Positions 16,001 through 26,768 of a stretch of DNA of 64,000 nucleotides are shown here, one piece after another. The DNA comes from Lingula anatina (taxonomy: Eukaryota; Brachiopoda; Lingulata; Lingulida; Lingulidae), in NCBI RefSeq assembly GCF_001039355.2, contig NW_019775769.1:74508-138507 (forward strand). Reading direction: 5' to 3'. How positions within the stretch are numbered: the first letter of the stretch is position 1; each line of letters starts with the position of its first letter. The notes beneath the pieces are model-generated. The model was given only the letters and a program-made list of their open reading frames with translations, was not told the DNA's origin and searched no databases. Made by a program: the position numbers and the translations under genes.

Positions 16001-16430
16001 AGGAACATCCCAATGGCTTCAGCTCCAATATCTACAGCATTTTCCACAGCCTTGTGCAATCCACCTAGAATATTTTAATATATATTTGAGTACTCCATGC
16101 ACTGAAATTAAAAAAGATGTAAAAAAATTAAAAAATGTATTTCAATTGAAAAGAAATTTTATTAAGTGACAGCAGTATATTTGTAAGAAATCCACTTTTA
16201 CCTGCAATAGAAACATGAGCTCCAACAAACTTTTTAAAAGTAGTTCTGCCCGAAGCCACAGTTTTCATTGTTTCAGCCTCCTTTTTGACTGTATTTTTCT
16301 TTACTGGTGACTTCCTATTTATTCCTGAGGAAGATGGCTTTCCTGATCTCCTTGAACTACTTGGTTGATCTAATTTTTGTTTCTTTTTAGGAGGGCTGCT
16401 CCTAGGTTCACTTGATTTTTTCTTGGGCAT
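13091..16430 (-). CDS. nfo: Endonuclease IV (AP endonuclease, Nfo/Apn1 family), complete, 6 coding exons
   Basis: Endonuclease IV cleaves the DNA backbone 5' to abasic sites and trims blocked 3' ends in base excision repair. Coding exons are 16202-16430, 15928-16064, 15327-15582, 14197-14328, 13681-13785 and 13091-13272, 1041 nt in all, giving 346 residues. All nine metal ligands are present: His in [10 protein letters not shown], His in YNFHPGS, Glu in VIENMCG, Asp and His in [13 protein letters not shown], His in LHVNDSK, Asp and His in LDRHENIG, and Glu in ILETPE. The first ~70 residues are a Lys/Ser/Pro-rich extension that looks like a nuclear localisation region. The start is the ATG of [10 protein letters not shown]. 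Intron 5 uses a GC donor (AAAG then GCAAGT); the neighbouring GT would cause a stop. Vertebrates lack this family. Confidence 0.97.
14366..14580. mobile_element. Harbinger-like MITE copy 3 with TTA target duplication
   Basis: TTA flanks both ends (14363-14365 and 14581-14583). The ends, GACCCCATTTCCAGAG and, on the reverse strand, GGCTGTATTCCCAGAG, form an imperfect inverted repeat continuing into GATCGATCTA-like and CGGGGAGTCT blocks. It is a non-coding copy in endonuclease IV intron 3. Confidence 0.82.
14757..14909 (-). repeat. Inverted, diverged copy of 168-bp MITE family
   Basis: Read on the minus strand it follows the family order: a CAGGCCTG-type end, GCCAGCAATTTC, GGGGGATTCTTTTTCTG, a middle block and CCCACAGGGGAGACC. 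Other copies in the window are in the opposite orientation. The 5' end on the plus strand is worn, so the boundary is approximate. It lies in endonuclease IV intron 3, close to copy 3 of the Harbinger-like MITE. Confidence 0.65.
15078..15193. repeat. 116-bp hairpin with perfect 21-bp arms
   Basis: Positions 15078-15098 and 15173-15193 are exact reverse complements over 21 bases. The words GGTTCATTGGTC and GAACCTTCGGACTACTG recur around the arms, so the whole 15068-15228 block is built from one repeated inverted motif. It lies in endonuclease IV intron 3. It could be a foldback element or a folded RNA; the sequence does not decide. Confidence 0.75.
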
Positions 16431-17492
16431 GACGCAGAGCACTTCTCACAGCCTACAAAAATATATGCAAAACATGTATGACATGCCTCAAAGTCTGGAT
16501 TTAAATTGTGTAGAAATAAGACAGATTGTTACTAAATCTTATTATTAAAATTAAAGTTTACTGTTCTTACAACAAAGTATGCATCATTACTTTCTGCAAA
16601 TAGTTTTTACTAGAATGCACCCCCAGTAATACATGTACAAGGGCCAGGATCAATTTAACTTGCAATGAAGTAGAGAATAGAACAGACTTGTTACTATTCA
16701 AGTTGTACTAGAACACAGTGCAAGCACATGTAGTAGTACACATATCTTTAACTTAATGGGTGCACTGATCACTGGAGGGAATACTAAGGCAGACTTTGAT
16801 TACTTGCACTTTTGCCATTTGACACTTTTGCCAATTAAATTAATATACTCAGTGTCAATTTAATTCGCTGCATCATCCATTCATTCATCTACCAGTACTT
16901 CAAAATTATTTATAGGTGATGGAAGTTTAATAAGCCTTAATCTAAACATAGCATAATTTTTTAATATAACGCTAACTGTTATAAATAAAATTAACTAAAA
17001 TTGCGCCAGTCTGAAATAAATTCCCATGCATTTAATCATACAGAAAATACTCAAGTACTTGTACTACTAAATTACACATTAGACTTTGCTAGATCGAGTT
17101 ATAACAGGTGCGGGTAAAATCGTTTGTGGTCTACCCTGAAATGTTAATCGATGTATTGGTGTAATATTATGAATGAGCGAGTTATCTTCCTAGGTGACAA
17201 TGCTTACTCCCGACAGTCGGGTTGACTTCGTGATGCGCTCTCGTGTTTTAAGCACTGCTTTTTGACAGATAGACAACTATAGATGGCGCAGCGTGCACAG
17301 TGCGTATGAGAGTCCAACACTATTAAATCAGCACTTAAAGGACAATGTTCATGTAAAAATCCATTTCTCGAATTTTGAAGATACAGCATTCAATCTATAC
17401 ACTAGAGGTATGTTTTAATCGATCCCCGCCATTTAAAAATTATAAAAACAATCTATTAGTAGAAAAAAAAAAGCGTTTTAATAAAGCTCACC
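16431..17492 (-). other. 5' UTR intron of endonuclease IV
   Basis: Upstream of the start codon, 16431-16452 follows a TTTTTGTAG acceptor, so the first coding exon has spliced 5' UTR. A matching donor (ATTGAG then GTGAGC) exists at 17492, placing a non-coding first exon just above it. The intervening kilobase shows nothing else that I can support. Promoter position near 17.5-17.6 kb is inferred. Confidence 0.5.
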
Positions 17493-17643
17493 TCAATATG
17501 CAAAAATGAAGCAACAGATCTGGGTCACGTGGTACTGTGACGACAATCACGATAAAGGTCTATGAGACTCAACTGAGCTTCAGGTGCATACAGACGGAGA
17601 AGTTAAGGAAAGTTGTGTTGAACGGAGTTGAGGAATTTTCGTT

Positions 17644-17880
17644 ATGCCTCGGTGTGTTGCCGTGGGATTCACCAAAATTGCAGCTCTCGTTGACAATCTT
17701 TCTTTGTCTGTGACGGTCTTCCGTGACTCACTTACTAACTTCGGTGACAATAGTTGCGATGCTCTAGATCATGGTCACCTCATGTGGTTTAGATCATATC
17801 AAGAGCTGGTAGTCTTTCAGATTAACTGTCATCAGTTGGCAAACTTACTGNTAGACAATGCAGCTCAGTTTGACAGCTAA
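17644..17880 (+). CDS. Uncertain 78-residue ORF beside the endonuclease IV promoter
   Basis: An open frame begins MPRCVAVGFTKIAALVDN and ends DNAAQFDS before TAA. It contains the window's only ambiguous base (17851). Codon and residue composition look more protein-like than the surroundings, and the frame starts about 150 bp from the divergent endonuclease IV first exon. I recognise no domain. The opening resembles a THAP zinc-finger start, but the second Cys is missing. It could be a divergent first exon or chance. Confidence 0.22.
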   Translation: MPRCVAVGFTKIAALVDNLSLSVTVFRDSLTNFGDNSCDALDHGHLMWFRSYQELVVFQINCHQLANLLXDNAAQFDS

Positions 17881-18216
17881 GCACGCTCTGTTCTCCAGTG
17901 GCTCGATTGTCGTCATTGGACCACGTGACCACGTAGCTCATTAACTCCCAGGCCGAGCAAATTAAATAGGACGTTTTTTAAAGCCAAAAATTTACATATG
18001 TATATGTACATATGTATTTGGATAAAGATATCGTTAGTTGGGCATGTTTTCTGAAGAATATGTTCCGTTCAGGCCATTCTGACGGCATGAAGCAAACCCT
18101 TTAATGCACACGTGTGACTATTTACTGTTATATGATTATTTTCAGTTACGTTAAATGAATCAGTGGAGTTGCATTTTGCCTGTTTTTTCCCCCACCACCC
18201 AGATTATAAGTGTGTG

Positions 18217-18320
18217 TGTGCGTGTGTCTGAGTGGGCGTGTGCGTGCGTGTGTCTGAGTGGGCGTGTGCGTGCGTGTGTCTGAGTGGGCGTGTGCGTGCG
18301 TGTGTCTGAGTGGGCGTGGG
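18217..18320 (+). repeat. 26-bp GT-rich minisatellite, about four units
   Basis: The unit contains GTGTGTCTGAGTGGGCGTG followed by TGCGTGC, repeated almost without change about four times inside a longer GT-rich tract. Confidence 0.9.
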
Positions 18321-18655
18321 TGTGTGGGCAGGGGTCACGTGAAGAAAACGACTGTTAGCCTACATCTCTTAAAAGTCTAAAAAATTTTGTTCAGAAATGA
18401 ATGAAAATAAATAAATAACGAACAGAAAAAATTAAAGAAACAGCTGCATTTACAAATATTAGGCCTACATGCTTTGGTCCGCTGTGCTGTCTACCTATAT
18501 TTTAATCTTAAAAGCGACACTGGTGAAACGTTCCCACAGTAGGGGATTAATACATGGTTTACGTTCTTAGCCCTGTGACATGAACATGTTTAGAGCGCTT
18601 TTTTTTCGGTTAAAAGGCACACATTTACATACTCTGAAAGATATTAGGCCTATTA

Positions 18656-18905
18656 AGGAACATCCAGATAGACAAATCGTAGGCCTTCTAGTTGGCTCGG
18701 CACAACTCTGCAGGGGCTTTTGCTAAATTTTAATCGGTTTAACTGAATTACACACCACCTCGAGCAGCTAGGGGGTAAATAAACTTCGTGTTCGCTCGGC
18801 CTATGTCAGAAAATTTAGCTGATTTTACCGATTGCACTTAGCAAGAATCCCCCGCAGAGTTGGACTGACCCAACTAGTACGATGTATGTCTATCTGAATG
18901 GGATC
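18656..18905. mobile_element. Harbinger-like MITE copy 4 with TTA target duplication
   Basis: TTA flanks both ends (18653-18655 and 18906-18908). The arms are an imperfect inverted repeat of about 85 bp: the left arm has CCAGATAGAC, TCTAGTTGG, ACTCTGCAGGGG and TTTTGCTAAAT, and the reverse complement of the right arm has TCAGATAGAC, ACTAGTTGG, ACTCTGCGGGGG and TCTTGCTAAGT. No ORF is present. Confidence 0.85.
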
Positions 18906-18956
18906 TTAGTACCCAAAGCCAATATAGAGGTGCATTTCACATGCTGAAATATTTAA

Positions 18957-18958
18957 GA

Positions 18959-18989
<31 letters not shown>

Positions 18990-18991
18990 AT
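18957..18991 (+). repeat. (AAAT)n microsatellite
   Basis: An uninterrupted run of about eight AAAT units. Confidence 0.95.
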
Positions 18992-19050
18992 ATGATAATA
19001 AAAAATTGAATGAATTCTTCGTTGTATTCAATTTTTTTTAAACATATAGG

Positions 19051-21619
19051 TAGGGGTGGGCAAATGAAAGCTTTTTTGGGAAATTTAATTTCAGACAAGT
19101 GGATTCTATGGCCATTTTGTCTGCTGAATACAAATCTAATAAGTATTTTCATTTTAAATTACATCTGATATTGGTATCAAGTGATTTTTCAAAATGGCCA
19201 CCAAACGCTCCCTCAAATCACATATTTCTCATGTAAATCTTTAAATATCAGTTCAAAGATGGCTTGTTATATGTCTAACCATATGATTTCATGATCAATG
19301 AGCGCAAATAGATACATCATTTCGGTTGGGTGACTTCATTTTGGGTTAAAAAGAGGATTTTTTGGTCATTTTGAGGTAAAAATCACCCCAAAATCACCAT
19401 TTCTGTGTACATAAATCAGATGTTTATGTGCAACTGTGGCTTTTAAATTAGGAAAAACAATAATACAACAAATATGGTCAATATTGTTCAAGAATCACGT
19501 GAAACTGAAAAGTTTTGACATATAGAATAGGCATAATGTTAGTTACATACGGGAATATTTACAGTAGAACACTCAGTAGCAGAGCATTAAGGATATCGTT
19601 ACTCTTTATTACCATCCAGATACCGAAAATGAGTTTTTTCCTGCATCTAATTATTCAATAATGTATCTGTCTTTGTGCTGCTTTGAAACAGTGAAAAAAC
19701 TCTTGAAAATATGAAATATCGGCGTTTATATTTTTTCGTTGCAACGTATAAGCATAAGCAACTCAAAGCTTTAATCATCTATTTAACAGCTTTCTTTTTT
19801 GAGATAAGTTGGCAATCCATATGGGGCTTAACTTCATCCCTGAACAAAATTTTATCACGAAAATTGGCAAATGGACCACAAGGGCATGAGCTACAATCCC
19901 ATGCCAAAGTTTTGGTTTAAATGCTTTTGTTATTGAGTTATGAGTCCGTAATAAGAGATCTTCTAAAAACAAAGGTATTATTTTGCTTTTTCAACGATCA
20001 AATCTGAACTAAGGCTTTAAAAAAATCGCTGGCAGGGTTTTGGGGTACTAAATGGTGTCATTTAATTGGCTTTGAAATAGTGATCATGGGTGTTCATGTA
20101 AAACAGAAATTTGAGAAACCGATTTTTCAGTTTTTACCACCAAACTGCAATAATGCCGTCACCCGTAAGATGACATGTGTAAATGTTAATTAATGTAATC
20201 ACTGAACACTGAAAATTTATTTATCACCGAAAAGAATGAATGTAAGGCAGTAAATAAGGAGTTTTGGGTGAACAGTGACAATATCCTTATTGTCTTCATT
20301 TATAACCTAGTCACACTAGAGGCAGAATGAGCTAGAATGTAGTCGGAATGAAAATTTCTTGTTTTTTCCTGGATATTATAAGTATCTAAAAATTCTAAGC
20401 GCATTCTAAATGTTTGGGTTCATTCTTGCATCCTGTTAAAATGTTTTGTTCATTCTCAAAACTTTTGAAGTGCATTCCAAGTGGAAAAATATCGAATGGC
20501 ATTCAAGTGTATTCTGACTCCACTATGAGCGCATTCTTAAGATTCTTACGAAATTCCAACAGCATTCGAAACATTTTGATCACATTTGAGGGAGAACCGA
20601 AATGGCAAGGCGATTCAAATCTTGTCAGAATGTTTCACATTGTGCCTCCAATGAGCAGGAATGCAACTCGAATGCATCTTGATTGCAGGCCGGAATTCAG
20701 CCAGCAATGAAACCACACTTGTATGGCATTTGAAGTGCATTCTTAATATTCTCACTATATTTAGACAGCATTAACGATATTCCTAATGTGTTCCAACTAC
20801 ATTCAAGCTGCATTTGAGAGCTAATACAATAAACCGAAATGTGCACAAAGCATTCCAGGTGGGTTCGAAGCGCATTCTGAGGTATTCTTACTGGAATTAA
20901 GGTCAATTTGATATTACCCAACGAATGTGGCATGAATTTTGAAAATTCTTCATTATGGCTCATTCTGCTTGATTACTTCAGATTCCAAATAAGTGTGACA
21001 GGGGCCTTAAGTTACAGTGCCTTCTGGTTTCAGTGTATTTCTTGTTGATGCTTTCATGGTGGTGGTGAGATACTCTTAAACCACGCAACTGAAACTAAGT
21101 ACTATTCCAAGGTCAAGAGCTTAGAGGTTGTAAGAGGTTGATGTCACCTGACAAAGTGTTACCTGTTCTTAAGAAAAGGAAAATTATACAGCATAAAATT
21201 TTTTGGTACACATCCATGAAGGTATTTTCAGCATTGTTTTTATACCAAACTGTAATCCATGAATTCAGTATGTACATAATGGCCATTATTTATATTTATC
21301 TTAGGCTCGAAGTGTGTATTTTATATATATGTTTGTTTTAAATAACATATTTTTACAGATGTCACCCTAACAATATTGTCAATGTCTTGAATATGCTCAT
21401 ATTTGAACTCACCAACCCTCAAAACATATAGAAAGACATATTACACATAATTTTTATGTACTTTACTGTGAAAATATGGCCAAAAAGCCATTTCCTTTTT
21501 CACAAACAAATAGCAGGTACCAATATAAATCTTTAGCTTTGGTAAAAAATATTGTCAGATTTGTGTTCAGCAGCAAAAATGGCCTGTTTTAAAAAAATTT
21601 TGTCATTTGCCCACCCCTA
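19051..21619. mobile_element. 2569-bp non-autonomous hAT-like transposon
   Basis: The left end TAGGGGTGGGCAAATGA (19051-19067) is a perfect 17-bp inverted repeat of the right end TCATTTGCCCACCCCTA (21603-21619). ATATAGG is directly repeated at both borders (19044-19050 and 21620-21626). TAGGGGTGGGCAAA is a typical hAT terminus. hAT target duplications are usually 8 bp; seven match here. The interior has no transposase-like ORF, only short AT-rich frames, so it is non-autonomous. A second element (20302-21010) lies inside it. Confidence 0.9.
20302..21010 (+). mobile_element. 700-bp GCATTC-rich element, copy 1 (nested in the hAT-like element)
   Basis: The ends are GTCACACTAGAGGCAGAATG and AATAAGTGTGACAGGGGCC, with GTCACAC/GTGTGAC as the terminal inverted repeat. 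Between them CATTC/GAATG words occur every 15-30 bases, with repeated phrases such as GTGCATTC, GCGCATTCT and GAATGCAAC. The copy at 57862-58524 has the same ends and internal order in reverse. No convincing protein is encoded. Exact ends are uncertain by a few bases. Confidence 0.8.
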
Positions 21620-23591
21620 ATATAGGCCTATGTGTATAAAACAAAAACCCACGGCTGTCTCAAATTTGTATCTATATTTAATATTAACCATGTCTATACA
21701 TTATTTAAGAACCCTAAATGGTAGTGTATGTTTCGGTAAAGTTTGTTCTGGGGTTATACAATTTTGATTTTTACATCGCGTTTTGCAGTGATTCAGTCAT
21801 GGTAAATTATATATATATAATGTATTGATGTTCTTATGAATATTAAAACTGCAACTCAAGGGGCTTTGCGTCATGGCTAATTCTAAATAATGTACATGTA
21901 TGTGCCCTAGAAAAATTGTCAAAAAGTTTCATCTTGCCGAAATACTTGATGCAATAGGAAACAGGGTTTTCTGTTGCTGACTGAAAAATATATTGTGATT
22001 CCATGACAGTTTGACATTTCAGATATAATACTTGGATTGCTAATGGAAAATAGTTTATTTAATTTATTTTACTTCCAGTATTCCCCCCCTTTTATAATAT
22101 TCAGTGACAAGCCAATTAAAGTCACTCAAAAATTGTTTGCTCTATGCTGAGGATTATCATAATTCTTTACAACATTATACTTATAGGCGATAAATTAAAG
22201 AACAAAACCAGTGATGACTAAATTTTCAAAGTGAGTAAAACGTTTCCACGGCTATTGCATTTGTGACAATAACTTTTATTCCCTTTTGGGGTTAGACTAT
22301 ATTTTTATTATTATTATTCATGGTTCCGGGAGAGTGAAACTTTGATACCAACTTCTTCATGTGGGACCCTAAAATAATCAAACAGTTTGTAATCATTCTA
22401 CTAAATATTATACCTGTAACCTCATTTGCACCTCTAGGGAGTAAATCATCTCATTTGAGTTCTTCTTTCTTTTCCTTTTTATGTTACAAAAACCTGACAA
22501 ATAATATAAAATCTATGCTGATCAACATGTTGTTAACAGGTAGGGCTGTCACCGTGGTAAGATGCCATTTTTTAGAACTAACGGAATGTTCTTAAAAAAA
22601 ATCGGTTGCACCTTTCTATAGTACTCAAGCACAGCTCCTATTTGCTGGATTGTTTTACTGATACAAAGCCAGGTAGAAGAGAACATCAAGATACATGTAC
22701 AGAAAAATAACATTTGAATCACCCTTAAACCACGAGAAAAAATTAGAAAATGCCCGAAAACATCTTTAGATAATATATCATATAACAACCAGATTTATAT
22801 AAAGTTTTTTAGCCTGATTTTGGCTAACAGGTAGGCCTATAAAATCGCACTAAAGGCGACTTGTATGAATCACATCAATGAGATCAAAGAATCCATACCT
22901 CATGTCGATGTCACCTATCTCAGATATTTATAACGCCATTTCATAACGCGTTTTCAAGATTAGACTTTTAACTTTATTCTCCTGAAAGATATGTACTGGC
23001 TGCATAATTGAAGGCCGGGGAAGAATGGCACTGACCGCCCATTATAAGTGGACCAGATTTTCCGTCCTTGATCCCTGTTGTGTATTAATTACCCTGCAGC
23101 ACTGCGGACAAACATTAACTTAATTGTGATCAAAAGCAAATATTGGGTAATTGACATCATTTGTAAAAATCGGAAATTGACTATTGCGGGCAGTTTGTCT
23201 TGCGCCTTAGGCCGGCAAATACGCCACAATAACGGAACATCGCCGTGACACGCTGAGAAAAGCATTAGCTTGTTCATATCGGTACGACATCGAAATTACG
23301 CGAACTGAAAATGTTGTTTGCCAAGTCTTGGGTACATGTATGTCGATACATGTGAATACACCATGCTTGAGACGAGAATGCTCTCCATAATTAAGACTTT
23401 TATCAAACTATATTTTCACATTAATGAACACATATGTGTTAAAACCACTTGATTATACTCTGCTTTGTACTTTGACCCATAAAATGTAACTTGTCTGAAG
23501 TTGAAAAAAAATCTTTTCAATCCCTATCTGACATGACATTATTCGTAATATTAAGATCTCTCGAACGCTGCAAATAAGCCACAGGAACAAA

Positions 23592-23912
23592 TTAATATAG
23601 AATAGAAACAACAGATGATAAAGATCATATACTGGCATAATACTACCTTTATCATTTGTTTTGATAAAATAATTTAACACATGTTCATCAATCCATTTTC
23701 CCCCCATAACGTCAAAGATGATGTTCTTTTCCTGTTCCACAAGAGTAAAATTATATAGAATAGACCTCAAAATTAAGAAGAGAAAAAAGATCATAGAATG
23801 GCATAATACTACTTTTATCATTTGTTTTTTGATAAAATAATTTGACGCATGTTTATTAATTCCTTTTTCCTTCATGACGTCAAAGATGATGCCCTTTTCC
23901 TGTTCTCCTAAC
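23592..23912. repeat. Imperfect tandem duplication of about 160 bp
   Basis: Two units (about 23592-23749 and 23750-23912) share GATCATA..TGGCATAATACTAC, TTTATCATTTGTTTT, GATAAAATAATTT and ACGTCAAAGATGATG in the same order. On the minus strand both units stay open and together make a 153-codon frame. Its residues (Phe/Ile/Lys-rich) look like translated AT-rich repeat, not a real protein. Confidence 0.8.
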
Positions 23913-24718
23913 ACCTCCCAAGCGATATTTCTTAAGGGTGAAGTGTCGTTTGTGTGCGCCTGGGTTTCAATTTTCGCTTCTGTTTAGTAATTGCAAGATT
24001 GTTGTTTAACATTTTTACTCCAATTCAAAGGTTCGAAAACCCTAAGCTAAAAGAAACATACCCAAAAAACGTTTTTCGAAAAATAATTACCAATGATTCA
24101 AATGAATAAAAACACAATGACAAAGAAACACAAGCATTTCAGTCCAAACTGCTCGTTTTATTCAATTCGCCTTCAATTTAAGTTACACTTTCGCAGAGGT
24201 TAAACATCCTGTTGAATATCCGGACTAGACGATTTATTTACAAAGTTTTGAAAATACTGTGTGCAGAGTGCAGCCGTCTCTCTTTACACAATTTACGCTT
24301 GGCAATTCGCCCCAGACTCAGTTTTTGGATACCCATCATTGTCCACCCCATGGGTGATCCCCTAAAAGTGGGGGGAGGGGGTGAGAAAAGTCATATCTGA
24401 CCATGAGCAGAAAAAAAACGACAGCAACAACGACAATAACAACAACATTAAAAGATTTTTTTCAATTTACACAAACAACTTTTCTTTTTAAACTTTAAAA
24501 CTTTAAAGATAATTTTTTCAGATTTTTTCAATATAAGATCTGATTGAATCGACAACTTCCGTCCCCTTCTCCCTAAAATCACGTGAAACGTAGAATAACC
24601 TTTGTCACAGACCATGATCTCTCATTTCGCTTCTGTGACAGTGGAGTTATCCACAAAAACTTGATGGCATGAAAAAAAAGTTCACCACTTGAGAGTGCTG
24701 GCAGAACATTAGACCGCC

Positions 24719-26712
24719 ATGAAGATCGTTTATATCTTCTTCTTAACGGTGATTTTGGCTGTCCAAAGCGCTGAAGGTAAGAGAAATATCAAATGAGGGT
24801 GTCGTGTTGAGTTGATTAGTTTTATTTCGATTTTTGGTTCGAGGAACCAAGAGTCCGAAACATAAAAGTAAAATTTTCGCGGAGTGTTCTGGAATAACTT
24901 TCATGATGCTCAGTGCGAAATTGACATTGCATTTTTCAATAATTCATTCTTATGACATAAATCAATTATTGCTATAAATGGTATCATTTACATAGAATAT
25001 TCCATTTTCTGACATTTTCATAAAAAATAGTTTAATAATCTTCATATAGATAAATTTAGCATTTCCTTATCATTTATTTTTCTCGCCTACTTCCCTGGTT
25101 CTTGTTGCCATGACTTGCCACTGAGAAAATATCATCGTATTTCTCTGCATTTAATAAATATGCCCCGTACCTTTTTTGGGTCTGAACATATAATGATTTG
25201 CAAATTTTTAAAACTAATTAGTTAAAACTACCGATCTTTACAGAATTCATGGCTGATCTGGTAAAAGAACATAAACACTATTAGTATGGTTAAAATCACC
25301 AGAAGTGGAGATGATGAAGCCTGAGTAAAGATTATTTAATGTCCCTGTATATTTCTGTATATTCATTTTGGAGGTACTGTAAAATTCCACCAAGAGACCT
25401 CTATACTAGTCCTGTGCCTTTTTAACACATCCATACACATGCGCGCCGAATACTGACGCACGCGGTCACGTTTCAAAGTCCTCTTCGAATAGAAACGATT
25501 TATTCAGACAAGAAAACTGCCTTCCTAGTATATTTAGAAGTTGTTTGACATTGTGCGTCTGCCAGCGGTCTAACTAATTAATTCTCGTCTCTGATGAAGA
25601 AATACCTTCATAGACAACGGGTTTCAATTTCTTTCTCCAACCAGCCAAAAACGGCTCCCTGTCCCTGGGTCGTTTGTTTAAGAGGAAAGCAGATGAGCCC
25701 TGATCTGAGACCAAGCATACCTTGATATGCGAGTCACATTACCCATCAAAAGACAAATATTCTACACCCTTCGCTTTTCGACCGAAGAAGTATTCAGTGG
25801 ACACGGGTAGCCTAGTCAAACCAATACGCGAATAAACCGAATAGACACGCGCGTATAGACATAACACTGTGACATAACAATATACTCTGTTATAAATATA
25901 CCCTTAGGTATATTATTTATAGTACGACTTGTACTTTTATTGTGGTTTGTTTTGGGGCCCCTAACTTCTAGATATAGTGTGGTTTTATATCTCGCATGGG
26001 GCACACAAAATGTAGATGTAGTACGTTGTCCCTAAACAATATGCAGCTCTATCCTAATGATGAATAAGAGATATGAGGGATATGTTACGAAGGTCTGTAA
26101 ACCTGTGATTATATTTTGTTTTCAATTTAGAATAATTATTAAAGAGCACTACGAAAACACGGATTTCTGCTTATCTGCTCAATTCTAATTGTCACTAATT
26201 AATCAATTAATAAATGGATCAAAATCTAATCATGCATAATTTTTCTAACAGACAAATAATCAACTTACGATTAATTTATTTTTGGATCAAACCAAAAATC
26301 GAATAATTATTGTGTACTTGGTCCACTCCCGAGAGTTTCTGATTATTTAATCAAAATCCGTCTATTTATTTTTGCACAATGTAGCTTACATACCTTACCA
26401 GTGCAAACAGATGAACAAACAATGCGACATTGCGACAGTGTAATGGAATCGGTCATTCGCTTGGGTTAGGGTTATGAACTACGCTTTAGGCAAAGTAAAT
26501 AGTGAGCTGCTGAACTTTATTGAACTCTCATTCTCTATGAAACTGTCCAGTTAGATCTTGAATTTGGTCGCCACATTTGTCTCAGGAACACCGTCTCAAC
26601 AACGCCTCGACGATCATCTACGACATTTTGTGTTAAGCTCAACAGTTCCTAGTTTATCTAATCAAAACAATAACAATATAATGTTTGTGATTTATGATGT
26701 TTGACATCTATT

Positions 26713-26768
<56 letters not shown>

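Larger units (their letters stand above)
17881..24718. other. Gene-poor interval, mainly transposon and low-complexity DNA
   Basis: No coding exon can be supported between the ORF at 17644 and the mucin start at 24719. Identified contents are a minisatellite at 18217-18320, MITE copy 4 at 18656-18905, an (AAAT)n tract at 18957-18991, the hAT-like element with nested element at 19051-21619, and a tandem duplication at 23592-23912. The rest is AT-rich single-copy-looking sequence. Confidence 0.6.

Noticed and set aside
17644-17700. THAP zinc-finger start
   Set aside because: MPRCVAVG resembles a THAP opening, but the second Cys and the later Cys/His pattern are missing.
19711-19920. Possible hAT transposase fragment inside the 2.6-kb element
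   Set aside because: The 69-codon frame has no hAT dimerisation or catalytic motif and overlaps an equally long antisense frame.
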